Below, in pieces: positions 49,319-62,876 of a stretch of 64,000 bases of DNA. The stretch's first letter is position 1, and every line of letters begins with the position of its first letter. Below the pieces are notes generated by a model. It had not been told where the DNA came from, did not search any database, and saw only the letters and a list, made by a program, of their open reading frames with translations. Source of the DNA: Pilaira anomala (taxonomy: Eukaryota; Mucoromycota; Mucoromycetes; Mucorales; Mucoraceae); assembly GCA_025716855.1 (NCBI GenBank), contig JAIXMQ010000021.1:248001-312000 (forward strand). Direction: 5' to 3'. Made by a program: the position numbers and the translations under genes.

Positions 49319-51426
49319 TTATTCATCTAATTTTGTCTCTGTTACGAGTTCTTCAGTATGAATAGGAACTATTGGTTTCTCTTCATCATCACTGGAGCTA
49401 TCATCGTCATCGTCATCACTACCTAAGCTACCTCTCTCATCACATCTATAAAGTGAACTCTAGTCAATTATCCAAACTCTCTCTATATAACTTGTGTTAT
49501 AATTTACCTCTGACTATTTACGTATTTTGGATCAATGACAGCACCAGGAAAAGTATAGAGACCATCTTTCCAGAACTTGTAAATCTTATTATCCTCACCT
49601 TGATGACTTAACTGTACACTTTCCTCACTAAGAGCACTACCGCCAGGTAACTTTGGATGTTTTAGATCCCAGTTTAACATACGACATAACTCTGGCACGA
49701 TCACATCACTATCTCCAAGTAATTGAATATCAAAAGTCATGTGCGTAATAGGTGTACGATTGATTAGAATTTGAGGTACGCTGTGTGGTATTTGAGACAT
49801 AATTTCGGATACGGGAGATACTTTTAAAGAAGAACCCATAACGATTAAAAGATCTACTTGTTCTGTATCTACTACGAGTAAATTATCGAATTCAGCAGGC
49901 AATCTTTCGCCAAAGAAAGTAATATCCTATATATACGTATATATTTATATAAAATATGCGTTAGTTAAAGAGAGAACTTCATGGTTAGGATACAACAACA
50001 CCTAACTGGTTTCATAATCGAGGTTCCAGTTTGACTTTCTTCATCATCTGTTGTATTGGATTTATTATTATTGGATTTATTCTTAATACCGCATTTAGGA
50101 CATGGAGGTACTTGCTGGGCCATGATATAAGATTCGATTTCTTTTCCATCTACTTTATAACCACAAGTAACGCAAGTAGCAGTAGCGAAACTTCCATGAC
50201 AGTTCACAACCCTTTTAATATTTGCTTTATGTTCCAAGGTATCAATATTTTGAGTATAATTTCTCAAAAGTTTACCCTTTTCCTCTATTAATTTCACGAA
50301 TAAATGACTTGGACTTGGCTGATAATTTGCGGGATAAAGTTCTTTTGCAAAAGAATAAAATATTTCAGGCGATTCACGAAAGTATTCGATATCAAACATT
50401 TGTTGTGGATCGTCTAATTGATATTCCTGCAGTCTTGAATAAATTCCCTTTTCGGATCGAAAGTCAGGTATACCGCATGAGACGGAGACACCAGCGCCTG
50501 TGACGATCATGATGTTGTTGGCTTTTGTGAGGAGTTGGGCTACGTCTTCCAATGTGTTTACATAGTCTAGCCTACGTCTTTTACGTAAGTAACGAGTAAT
50601 AACACTTTTTAAGATTGGAAGGAGTTCGATATCTGTTGCTAATAAAGCTGCCTTGGGATGCTTTTTGGAAATTTTTGTTAATACCTTTCCCCTCAGCTTG
50701 AATCCTATCTCTCTTTTTTTTTAAAAAAAAACAAAAAAAAAAATTAACTTACCATGTAAATGTTAAACGCTTCTAACATTTTTGGGACTGGAATAGATTC
50801 TTGAATCAAATACTTTTCGATAAACTTCATTAAACCTATTTTCACCATATGTATTTAATGATATGCTCTCCAATGCTCTATACCCTTCCCTTTCTTGTGT
50901 TTACCTTTCTCTCTTACTTCTTCTTGTAATTGTTCCTTTTCTTCTTCTGTGAAGCTTGTCCAAGCTGTATAAATAACATGTTAATAAATTGTATGTATTT
51001 TTGAAAATTTCTTTGTCATTTGCTTTTTTTTACCATGCTGATATTGACTCTCATCTTCTGGACCATCGACGTCAACATCATCATCATCCATATGAAAAGC
51101 AGGGTGAGCCAGTAAAGATTGATCTATACTTCCTTCACTCTCACTTTCACTACCGCCCGATGCCCAATCTTGGTCAGATTCTTCATTATAGTCGTCAAAT
51201 AATTGATCGTTGATAGAAAGAGATCCTGTAGGTGCTGGATCGTTGTCCTCTTGTTCGTTTGTCACTTTATGTAATATGGGTTGACATTGAATATGGATTT
51301 ATATACATTTTTTCTCTTTAAAATTTTAATACCTTTTGATTTCTTTAAAGAAGAAGGATCTTCCTGTTCATTAGATAAACGTTTTTGACCCATAAAGTCT
51401 TTTGATAATAACTCTTTGTCATTCAT
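49319..51426 (-). CDS. SIR2/HST1 (SIRT1)-type NAD-dependent protein deacetylase, 567 aa
   Basis: Seven exons (51426-51333, 51264-51034, 50964-50905, 50835-50753, 50696-50007, 49926-49508, 49445-49319) give 567 aa. An acidic N-terminus comes first, then a helical region ([23 protein letters not shown], typical of SIRT1/Hst1). The catalytic core has [16 protein letters not shown] from residue 222, [11 protein letters not shown], catalytic His323 in CHGSF, zinc ligands Cys331/334/355/358, and [10 protein letters not shown] and [14 protein letters not shown]. The C-terminus is acidic ([15 protein letters not shown]). It is likely a nuclear histone deacetylase. Exon 5 uses donor GTTAGG after MKP and starts at acceptor TTCAAG; the alternatives break the frame. 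Confidence 0.88.
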
Positions 51427-52427
51427 GTTGAAAGAAGAGGAAGAAAAAAAAAATTCATACAGTCGCAACTTTAAAAATATATATAGAAGGTCAGTTGGGA
51501 GCCTGTAAAGAGACTACCCCTAGAGAGAGTGTGTAGAGTGTGTCTTTCTCTTGATTATGTAAATTTTTATCAGTTTATTTTTAATGTTTAAAAGAGACCT
51601 TTTAAAAAGAATATAAAATTGTGTATTTGAAAGAGTAGCGAGCTATGTAATATGTAAAAAAAAAAAAAAAAGCTACATGATATCTGAACCTACGAAAAGA
51701 ATAGATATATTCTATAATTATTTTTTAAAAAAGGAAGCTAATTAAGCGATAAAGAAGTATGAATTAGATGAATCTATCTAATGACTTACAATGATATCCA
51801 AATACATGTATTGATCATGAAGCGAGTGATTCACTGATGTATATTTCTCATCTATTTAAAGTTTAACGAGTATAAATGTTTATCAAGAAGCTCTTATAAC
51901 TCCTGTAAAAAAAAAAAAAAAAAACAAAAAACAAATCGACCTTGATTTATTTTCAGTTCCATTACAAATCCTTACATATTCAGGTTTGTAAATAATTTAA
52001 AGCTGTTAACTAAAGAGCGCAAATACAAATGTGTTTGCGTTTATACGTTGAACGTATCACTGGATCTGTAGTAACAAATGTAATATAAAACTAACCGGAA
52101 TGTTTATTCGTTTCTAAAAAGAGTTTATGGGCAGGTATCGCTACTGCAGCCTTTATGTCAATAACTTGTATCCCAGGATTTAAATAGGTGCATTTATCTT
52201 CTAGATAAGAGTAATATTCTTTATGCGTCAACACTATCTCTAAACAATGTTATAAGATCAAGTGCTTTGACATACATAGGTCTTAAATGTGTGCATAGTT
52301 TTAATTTATTAAAATCGAGGACGATGATATTATGCTTTGCATTTTATATAAAAAACCCCAAAAGTAATCGATATCTTTCGTTTTGTTTTTCGTTCTTTGT
52401 GTATCTCTATCATTAAAATAGTTCTAA
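51427..52427. other. Intergenic region between the sirtuin and methyltransferase genes
   Basis: AT-rich, with A-runs at 51656-51671 and 51905-51922. No gene seen. Confidence 0.6.
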
Positions 52428-53633
52428 ATGTTAACAGAAAATTACTCAAGCGACAGTGAAGAATCGGAAGTAAATTATATGCTTCCTTGGGATGAAATCG
52501 GTAAAAGATAAAAAACAAGTTAGAGATCTATCAATTTTATAACATTTTTTTTTCTTAAAAAGAAAATTTACATGAACTACATGTTGGGTTCAAGATTTTA
52601 CGTAATGGGTAAACATCTAAGAGATAAATACAAAAAAATAGAGCCAAACTCATATGTATTCAATATATTACATAGAAATTATATAGCTCCTATAACACAG
52701 CAACTGGAAGACGGCATAGAGGTCTTGGATAGTGGATGTGGAATAAATGCGTCGTGGGCACTAGAAATGGCTAAATCGTTTCCTAATTCTAATTTCTTCG
52801 GTGTAGATGTTTCGGATTTTGATGTAGCAAAACTTGAAATACCTACCAATGCTCGGTTGTCTAAAGGAGATATATGTAAAAGTATTTCCGCCCTTGATAA
52901 TACATTTGATTTTGTATTTCAAAGGTTGCTTATTGCTACTTTTACGAATGATCAATGGAATAGTGTAAGTTGTGTTTTTATTCTAGAAAGGAGGAGTTGC
53001 GATGTCTAATTTTTTTTTTTAAAAAAAATAGAATTTAAAGGAGCTTTACCGGGTAACAAAGCCTGGAGGCTTTATTGAATTATTAGAGGTACTTATTTAA
53101 ATAGCAAGATAAAAAAACTGTCGTATTGATACATATGTATAGCATAATCCCGAGCCTTTTAATGCTGGTCCCTTATTTACAAAACTATCTAAACAACGTA
53201 TGGTTTCATAATTTTGTATAAAAGGATTGATATATAAACGTTTTTCTTTAGTTAACGCAGTGCTTGAAAGTGCAGATTATCTCCCGAATATTTCCACTGA
53301 ACTGAACGGCCGTTTACAACAAGTTGGGTTTACGAATTGTGTTACAGTACCTCAAGTTTACCCTATTAATCACGGAGAGAACGGAGCCTTTTACTGGTAA
53401 CTACTTTTACAGAAAAAAAAATAACTAGAGATAAAAAAAAACTAATTCGTTTACATAGGAATGCTTCCAGAGGTGCATATAGGGGTATGGCTACATCCTT
53501 TGTAAAGCTCTTTCCAGCGCTATGGGAAGAAGAACAAGTCCAAGAAATGTTTCTGGATGCAGTCGGAAAGGAAGCAGCAGAGAAAAGGTCATACTTTAAG
53601 TTTTATACAACGTATGCACAAAAGCCATATTAA
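52428..53633 (+). CDS. SAM-dependent methyltransferase (class I fold), 5' part ambiguous or frame-damaged
   Basis: The intact part is exons 52563-52964, 53032-53088, 53143-53197, 53252-53396 and 53459-53633. Motif I is VLDSGCGINASWALEMA, an altered form of the usual VLDVGCGPG. GVDVS, then LDNTFDFVFQRLLIATF, and YRVTKPGGFIELLE follow, as in the class I methyltransferases common in Mucoromycota. The first exon 52428-52500 ends YMLPWDEI, as in related N-termini, but joining it to 52563 gives ENLHELHVGFKILRNG and a stop at 52610. Using an earlier donor (52470) restores a 291-aa frame but drops YMLPWDE. Either a one-base frameshift near 52605 or alternative splicing explains this. Substrate unknown. 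Confidence 0.6.
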
Positions 53634-53851
53634 TAAAGAGTTTAATTCATTTAACAATTATATCACACTCGAGGTAATGAACTGTTCATGTTTCATTTAG
53701 TGAATGATTGGTGCGCTCTTTATAATGAAGTGAAAAGTTTCTTAAGGTGCACCCAGTAAACATTCTTTAGTTTATAAACGTATTCACACTACATTTTTTT
53801 TCTTTTTTTTTATTTGTTTAAAAACCTTGAATGAAAATTTAATATATATTC

Positions 53852-56800
53852 ATGACAATATATAAGGAAGATGCAGCAACAGATATTGACGCTGTTCAGG
53901 TAAAGTAAAAAAAAAAGAGAGAGTTTCTATTCTGTTATAAATAAGATAAAGAAACATATGTAAAAAATATATATATATATATAAAAAATTCAGGTACGAT
54001 AAAAAAAAAACTAAACAGTATTGTATTGTATGTAGGTATGGAGTACGAAAGAGCTTGAAGGTGAATTTGCAACCATGTTGGAAAGCTTTCGAAATAAAGA
54101 AACCGAGTTTAATTGGGAGTCTAGAGAGAAATATATTATACGAATTCGAGGCTTACTTCGTGGTAATGCAACTGAACCACCTTACTTGGAAGTTCTAGTT
54201 CAATGTATGAAACAAATGGTAGATGGCATCACAAAAGCCGTAAGTTTATATTTTTTAGACAGACCAGGCTTTTTTTTTTAAATACTATTTTGTAATAGGC
54301 GGAGAGTTTACGTACACAACTTGCAGTCAAGGCATTTTTATTGATAGAAGATATTAGTATTTATTTGGGACGTTATTTAGATAATTATACAATCGACCAT
54401 ATCTTACAGTGTATGATGCGATGTTCCAGTTTAACCAAAAAGATTGTTGCATCCGCATCATTTAAGGCGACCAATGTGTTTATTAAACATACACCATTTT
54501 ATCCTAAAATTATGAATATGTTGAGTTTATCCATGAATGAAAAAAATAGTCAGATTCGGTTGTATGCGATTGGGTATTTAAAGACACTTTTGTTGGCTCA
54601 TGCCCATCGTGACCATACGCGTCAATTTATGGATCGTACAACGGGTGTCATGGATCATTTTGAAAATATACTTACAAAGGGTCTGAATGATCCTACACCG
54701 GCTGTTAAGGAAGTATGTAGAGAGGCATTTTGGATCTTTTGGGAACATTGGCAAGAACGTGGAGATCAGTAAGTCTCTCTTTTTTTTTTAAAAAAATAAT
54801 AATAATGAAAGGTTTTTCCTTAAAAAAGATATTCATTATTACATTAGTATCTTGAGACAATTACCTTTAGTTGCTCAAAAGCAATTGGAAAAATCAAAGA
54901 CAACAGCTAAACAAGCACCTATACCAACAAGTAGTCGAAGTATACACAGCTCAACACGAGCACCTAGTTCCATGGGACGTAATAATTATCCTGATATCAA
55001 TATATCCCCCTCGAATTCAAGTACGTCTAGCGAATCTGTAGATCAACATCAAATTAAAAGATCCATGTCACCTCGTGGTACGCATATGCAACAACAACAG
55101 AACTATACGCCTATGCCTTCTTCATCTACATCACCCCCACCCCCACCCACTAGTAATAACTTACGTAAGACCCGTGTACCTACTTTAAATCGAAAGAAAT
55201 CGGCCGTTGGCTTGTTATCAAAAAGAAAGACACCACATTTTATGACGTTACTAAGTAGTGATGATATGTCGATGAGAACTGATGGACTTGTTCAACTATC
55301 AAAAAAATTAGCAAGTTATCCTTACTCACCTATAATAGACTTACAATCAATTCAAATGGACGTACCAAATGCTCCACCTGTAGACGGAGAGACATTAAAG
55401 CAAATTGTATTAAATCAATGGGAAGAAAATTATGAATTACTGTCAAGTTGGGAACATGTCACGGGACTTATGTTAAAACTACTGACATTTGAAGAATATA
55501 TCCCAAAATTAATCTTGGATGCACATGTAGATGAAAGTGGACGTCGAACGGAAGCCGATATCAATAAGCAAGAACAAGCTAAATTAGGATTGATTCGTGC
55601 TAAATTGTTTTTGCAATGTGAAAACCCAGATTTAATTAATATACTGTTTACTAGTTTAATTCAGTATGGAAACTTTGTTGCCCTACCTGTTGTAACAAAG
55701 ACTTCTTCAATGAAGAAAGATATCACAAAATTACCAGCGAATCGAAGAAAGTTAACAAAGGAGTTTTTAGAGTGGATGGATGAATTGGTAACACCTTTAA
55801 TCGGATTAAATGAAGATGTGGATTATACACAAAGAGCTTATGAAGGCGTACCAGAGACCTATACAGTGAATTATGCAGAAAATTCAATGAATACATTGAG
55901 TTGGTTTGAGTCAGATGATAATGTTCGACAGTGTTTAGCAATTCTTTTGCCTTTGATCACGACTTCTACAGCAGGTACAATGTGGCATGCTCCTCTTGTA
56001 ACGTTTATGAAACATGTTAGGTTGTTAAATCAAAGACTATTTGAAACGGTGACTGCGACATATGATGATTACTCTGTCAATAAGATTTGTAGAGTACTTG
56101 GTATTCATATTCGAATTGAACCCCCTGTGACTATTACTTCACCTGTTTTAGATGATGAAGACGTAATAGAAGAAGAGGAAGAGGAAGAAGAACAAGTGGT
56201 AATTGAAGATGATGTAGAAGATATTGCACAAGTTAAATTGGAGCTACCTGTAATTGATGAAGGAGAAGATGAGCTACTTTTAGTTCAAGAAAATATTATT
56301 AGTCCACAAGAGCCTATGCTTTCTCCACCGGAACCCACTCCGGTTGAACGTACACCTTCTCCTGTAGAATTTTATGCTCCAGAACCTACACCTGTTTCAG
56401 TAGAGCGTGCAATATCACCTGCAGAACCTATCATTTCTTTACCAGAGCCTACGATATCTTTAGCAGAACCTACTCCACCCGTAGTAGTACAAATAATGGA
56501 TAGAGTAGAGCCTACATCGGAAACAATCGTGGAACCACAAGTTGCAAGAGAAGAAACAGAATCGGAAATACTTAAAGTAGAACAAGAACAAGATGAAAGG
56601 GTCGGGTTAGCGACCGTGTCCGAAGAAGTGCATGAACCTAAAAGTAAACTTTCAATGCAAGAACGGAATACTATATTAGATCATGATATTCCATCCTACA
56701 CAGATATTAAAGTAGTGAAAGCGAATGAAAATTCAAATGATTATTTTACAAGTAGATCAATTCATCCTACTAGTAATGCTGATAGTGCTGATAGTAATTC

Positions 56801-58192
56801 ATATTACATGAATTCAAATGATCATTTAAATGATTTAACAAGTGATAGAAATCATCAGGTATATATAAAAAAAAAAATAAGATATGTATTTTAATTAAAT
56901 TTTAAGCATTAAACATAAATGAAATAGTATGCACCGGGTCTAGATACCCGCACGGGCTCATGTGCAGCAGAAACAATAACAACAACAGAAGCAGCATCAC
57001 CCACTACATCAGTTGAACAAGTAAATAATACATTACCATGTAGCTTTCCAAATGCAGAAAAATATCCAGAGCCAAAGTATGTACCATTTTTTGCACCAGA
57101 AAAGGTCAATTATCCGAATCCAGTGTTTGAACACAATGCACGTACAGTGGTTACATCTAGTCCAAGTATGACAACGACGGGAGGACGTAACATGAAAGAT
57201 AAAACGGTATTACTGTATGCTTTAATTGATAAACTCAAACAACAAGGAAATTCAGTTGATCATCATCCTACGTTTCGAAAATTAATTCGGTTATTTAAAG
57301 AGATACCGATTAGAAGAAGATGGGATCAAGGTGGTATAGAAGAAAATGGAAGTGAAACGTGGGCAGGTAGTCATGGTGATGCAGGTAATTTTGTTGAATT
57401 GGTGCAAGCAATTATAGTTTTTTTGCGTGAAAAAGAAAATGAACGGTATTTGACGGTTGCGTTGGAATGTATACGTCAATTGGCTTTGAATCAAGCAGGG
57501 CTGTTTCGATTCTATGAAAGAAAAGTGGATGTGAATGGACAGACTTTAGAATCTCAGTTGCTGGAAAGGTTATTACAGATAAGATCTAATGAAATTGCTA
57601 CGGTAATAAAACGTCGTATATATGTTTAAATAGAGATGTAAAACTTAACTTTTTTTTCCTATATAGATATGCATTGCTGCAGAAGATGCGTTGGATGCTG
57701 TTTTAGGCACATTGAACCCACCTACTGCATTTGAAATGCTAATGGCATTTATTATTCATCGATTATTAATATCACCATGTAACGATGTTTCTGCAGATAT
57801 CAGATACCATCCGGTTGGATCTGCTTTTATGTACCTTGCTAAATGGGTTAAAGAAATGAATGATACATTTTATATTGACGAATGGTTAGGAAAAGGTGGA
57901 GTCAATGCATTTTTTAAGGTATAATTAATTTTTTTTTTGTTACCGAAGATTTCCAAAGAACAATTTTTTTTTTAACGTCATTGATAATTAGGGTATGAAT
58001 CATCCCATGATCAATATTCGTAAATCGTGTGTTGAAGCTATTGTTGCATTTCATGAAGTTATTGGTGATGACATGTATAATTGTTTAGTAGATTTACGTG
58101 AAGATCAATTAAGTCTTTTAAAACATTATGTTGCAAAGGCATTTAAAAAGAAAGCAAGTCTTCGAAATCTTAGAGACAACGGTCAATTTTGA
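53852..58192 (+). CDS. CLASP-family microtubule-associated protein, 1286 aa
   Basis: CLASPs rescue and stabilise microtubule plus ends. Seven exons (53852-53899, 54036-54239, 54299-54768, 54848-56858, 56928-57602, 57667-57918, 57992-58192) give 1286 aa. The N-terminal TOG/CLASP_N domain covers about residues 17-240 (ESREKYIIRIRGLLRGNA, ASFKATNVFIKHTPFYPKI, KEVCREAFWIFWEHW). A basic Ser/Pro-rich linker follows (RAPSSMGRNNY, RKTRVPTLNRKKS). Then come a second helical-repeat region, an acidic Pro/Glu-rich stretch with repeated PEPT motifs (56160-56540), and a C-terminal helical-repeat region (HPMINIRKSCVEAIVAFHEVIG) like the CLASP C-terminus. Frame is continuous through all introns. Confidence 0.85.
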
Positions 58193-59875
58193 TGAAGAAG
58201 TTTTTTTTTATATTTATTTATTTATCCCAAACATATAAACAAATAATATGTCCTTTTTTATATCGCCATCTTTCTCTATTATATATATTATATCATTATT
58301 AAATATATACCCTTTTTTTCACTCTTTTTTTTTTAAAAAAAAACCTTATATTATCACACATAATCACACACTCACATATATAATTAAATAATACTAGGTA
58401 GATAGTATTATAGATGACATTTTTTTTTTAAAAAAAAAGAATGGTTTCTTATTTATTTTTACGAGATTAATACATCAAGAAAGTTTTGAATATGTGTTAG
58501 AATTATGCATATTACGTAACGTGAGGTTTTTTTATTGTTATAGTCATGTTATGTAAAGAAAGTAACAAATAGACACGGACGTAGCAAAAAAAGTTAATAT
58601 GTGACTCTACTGCTAAAATGAAAGGAGAGAAAGAAATAAATAATGTACCCTTGACATGTAAACATAATAATTAAATGGGGCTCAAAGCAAAACAGTATTA
58701 TATATATATACATAAATATATACATCTGTGTAATATATGAACCAATCTATTATCCATTTTGCACTCACTTTTTTTTTCTTGTCTATCTATTTCACCCTGC
58801 ATACTATGACGCTAAAGTAGAATTGAATAAAATTTAATATTTATGTATGTTTATGTGTATAAAACTTTTTTTAAGGGGGTGCAAACAGGATCAGAAAGTG
58901 AGGGAAAAAATATATATAAACATAAATCACAACCTTTTTTTTTATCACTATTATTTTTTTTTGATGTATAGTAACTTTACAACATAATGCTACATCATAC
59001 GTAAATTAAAAAAAAAATAGATATATATATATTTTAAAAAGACTTTATACATAAATGTAGCACTTTTGTAAATAGATATATAAACGATAAAAAAGAATCT
59101 GAATTACAAAAAGTCAAAAAAGGATTTAATACTTCTTTATATAGACAAAGGGTTCGTTATTATATCTATATCAGTGATCGAAAGGAAATCTGACCTTATT
59201 TTGCATAAAGTATAGCTTCTTCATTCCGCAAATAAACGTGGATTTTTTTTTTATGTATTTTGAGAAGATCCCTTTTTTTTTTCATTATATCCTTTCTTTT
59301 TTTGTCAAATGTATAATAAAGGTGACACCAAAAAAGTCAAAAAGTTTTATCAAAAAGTAAAAGCGTCAAAAAAAAAATGTGTAAAGGCCTGTGTGTTTAA
59401 CTATTTTGTATTATCACACACACACACACACACAGAACAAATCTCTATTATTATTATTTTTTTTTAATTAAAAAAAATAAATGTAAATAAAAAAAAAGGT
59501 TCTCCCATATTATTCAAAAAAAAAAAAATAAGTTTCATGAGCTTATATCTACACTGCTTAAAATTGTTGTTGTTGTGAGGGAGATTTTTTTATATATTGA
59601 GGGTTATAAAAAGAGGTACCTTTTTGTCCTATTTCTCTTCTTTTTTTTTCATTTATTTTTTTTTCTTTTCTTCTTTAAAAGACTTTTAATAAATCCTTTT
59701 TATTTCACTTTACTATTACCCCCTTTCTTTTTCTGTAATTGCTTTTTTTTTTAAAAAAAAGAAATTACTCTAAATCTTTTTTTTTCCTCTTTTTCTCTTC
59801 ATTTCTTTTCTTTTTATAACTAATTTCTTTTATCTTTTTTTTTTATAATAATCTTAATACATTCCTTCTAAAAAA
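58193..59875. other. Long AT-rich stretch between the CLASP and TEA genes
   Basis: Contains T-run/A-run palindromes at 58325-58343, 58420-58438 and 59743-59760, an (AC)n repeat (59416-59434) and CT-rich leader DNA before 59876. No gene seen. Confidence 0.6.
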
Positions 59876-62104
59876 ATGTTAGCCTGTCCTCAAGATATCT
59901 TCTTTCATAACGATTCTAATAATAACAACAATGGCATGAATAAATACATGATTCATGATAACAATAACATGCAATCAGATTATCAACATAAAGATAAAAG
60001 AATCAGACATCAACAATTAAGAAAAGATCATATGATGAACGCGAATGATATGCCAGATTCCAATGGAGACGATCTACTAGATAATTCAGTTATTACAAAC
60101 AACATTAAAGATAAAGAAGAGGTAACGTTCTTTTCTTGTATTACACCAGATTTTTTTTGACATGTTTACATCCTTTTATAGCAAGTGTGGCCGCCAGATG
60201 TTGAATCAGCTTTTATTGAAGGTAACAAACAAAACTTAAATTAATAAAAAAAATATTTGTATTAAAACTTGAGTTTTAGCACTTGAATCAATCCCTAAAT
60301 TAGGTAGAAGAAAAATTCTTGTAAATGGCAAACCTTGTGGTAAGCAGAAAAAAAAAAAAAGTCTGAGCGCTTTTTGTATAACGTCAAATCTAAATTATTT
60401 CCCTCCTATTTTAGGTCGTAATGAACTTATTTCAGATTTTATTTTTCGTAAAACATGCAAGGTCCGTACACGAAAGCAAGTCTCTTCTCATATTCAAGTA
60501 TTAAAAAATACACGAAAAGGAGATTCTCATTGTAAGTTTTTATTAAATCAATAAACAAGTTTTTCTTTTTTCTTTTTTTTTTTTTTTTTGCATAATCACT
60601 TAGCTCCCTCTTTTTTTTTAAAAAATAGTTATGAGATTATTGACAGATTCAGTTGAATTAGAAGAAAATAATATGAATAGAACAAACTCAAGTAATGGAT
60701 TAAAACCAAAAGTACGTCCTACACAACATCATCTTCATCATCAAGTTATGAAATCTAATAATGCAATGAAAATGAAAAACTATCAACCAAATGATTCTCT
60801 TTCTTCTGATGAATCATCTATTAATTCCTCTCCTTCGCCTACTGATTTTGTGTTTGATATCATGTGCAGCGATCCTGCTCAGCAACAAGCACTCTCGATG
60901 CTTCAATTTAAAGATTTTTATGATCCATTCCAGCAGTCCCTCTTTTTCGGCATGGTATCGGAAGCCAATGGCGCCACTGCTGCATCTAATCATAGTGGTG
61001 CTAGTGGTAATCTTGATAACCTGACTGACCCTTTTTTCGGTGAATCTGGGGTATTATATGATCAACAGCAGCAGCAGCAGCAGCAGCAGCAAACAGAAGG
61101 CCTAGAAGAATCTTTAATGCATAGTTTATCTTCTGTAGCTAATACTCCTATTGCCTCCGCTTTAAAGAAAAAGGTCATGACAAGAAAGAACAGTAGTATT
61201 TCTACAACAAAAAAGAGAAAGTCTCAACATGAAGATCAGGACATGATGCAGTTGACAGGTTCAATGACAGAATACTCACTTTGGCCAAATTATGTTTGTC
61301 TTTATCTTGAGTATGCTTTACCATATGATCCTTGTAGACCTTTAAGTCATAATTTGTCTCAGTTACCTCATTGTTATCCAAATTGTTTACCTACAGTTTC
61401 TGTTAGTTCTGTACCAAAAGAAAAATGTCCACCTATCGCATCTTTATCTTTAAACGATACAGTCTTATTATTAGCCAAGGTAAAAAATATATACATATAG
61501 AAATGGATGGAACAAAAAAATTTAATTTATATTTTAATAGACTAAACTCGATCTTAATCTTAATATATCTGAATTTACGTTTAATAATACATCTTTCTTT
61601 GAAACACAAACAAGACGTACTATTGAATGTACGACGACGATTTATTCGTTTGGTAATGTTGTACTTGAATCAAAAGAAGTTCAACAAGCACTTTGGGTGA
61701 ATGAAGGCAAATACATGTATAGCTTCGTATTTGTGAATCAGTTCTTCGATGCATTTATGAAGGGTATTCGATCACTTCAATCTTGGGACGAAGTTGATAT
61801 TGCTATCAATAATCTTTGTATAGTTCAGGTAAAGACATAATATAGAAGCGAATAGAAATGAATAGAAATATGTTTATTAATTATATTTATTTACTTTAAT
61901 TAGTCGTTTGAAGATATTGAATCAAAATATACTAATGCGGGCTCAAGTAACACGACTGAAGAAATGCATGAAAGTTCAGCATTACTAGTGATGGTATATG
62001 AGTTTGAAAGAGGTAATGGTACGATTGATATCTCTTCTATTGTACGAGACAAGATTGATTTGGTTAAAAGTAATAATCTTGAATTTTTTGAACAAGACAT
62101 TTAA
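59876..62104 (+). CDS. TEA/ATTS-domain transcription factor (AbaA/Tec1-like), 600 aa
   Basis: Seven exons (59876-60121, 60182-60221, 60280-60339, 60415-60531, 60629-61479, 61541-61828, 61904-62104) give 600 aa. The TEA domain spans about residues 83-155: VWPPDVESAFIEALESIPKL, then GRNELISDFIFRKTCKVRTR and KQVSSHIQVLKN, the DNA-recognition helix. The N-terminus is Asn/Asp/His-rich. A polyQ tract of 10 (61063-61092) and a basic segment (KKKVMTRKNSS, STTKKRKSQ) lie in the middle. The C-terminal half has beta-rich segments (SFFETQTRRTIECTTTIYSFGNVVLE) like the activator-binding region of TEA factors. In other fungi such factors control development and hyphal growth; that role here is inference. 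Confidence 0.9.
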
Positions 62105-62644
62105 TATAATCTATCCCCTCTTTACTCCCCAACCCCATCCCAAGCATCATTCATGCCAAGCACTTCTTCATTTTTTTTTATATATACCCTCTTCAAATCA
62201 GATCTATACATTTTTTTTTTACAAACAAATATATTATACCATATTTAGTTATATATTTCTTTTTCTCTTTTCTTTTTGTCTCACTCATTTTTTTTTCTTT
62301 TTGCATAGTTATACACACAGACAAATTATATATTTATTTATTTTTTTCTTTTTATATAAGAAATTTCCCCTCTCTTACACACATAACCCTTTATTGATTT
62401 ATTATAATTTCCCAAAGAAACACCCTTTATTACTTTTTATGATTCCTTTACGTTATGAACTATTTTTTTAATATCAATTCCTATTTTTATTCTATAATAT
62501 CTTTCTTTCTCGTAATGCAGTACTAAAATGCCGTTTTATTTTTATTTTGCATATACATATAAATAAAATAGTGGAATGTTTGTGTGTGTATGTATAAAGT
62601 TAATAGAATTATATATATTTTCAACTTTTTTTAATGTTTGATTG

Positions 62645-62688
<44 letters not shown>

Positions 62689-62876
62689 AAAGATGTATAC
62701 ATTTTACAGGGACCATCACTGTAAAAAGGGGGGAAGATGATTGAGGGATACATGAAAAAAAAAAAAACGGCGGGAAGAAAGTATAAAATGTAAATAAATA
62801 AATAGAAAAGGGTAGTAGTACACATGTTGAAGAGTGTTAAAGTAACCAACGTAACGAAAGAAAAAATTATTTTTAT
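62105..62876. other. Convergent 3' regions with a ~36-nt T-run
   Basis: Very T-rich. The longest uninterrupted T-run of the window is at 62649-62684. No gene seen. Confidence 0.6.

Noticed and set aside
62649..62684. 36-nt T-run as telomere-like or poly-A tail of a retrocopy
   Set aside because: No telomeric repeat, no duplicated gene next to it; long homopolymers are frequent throughout this genome.
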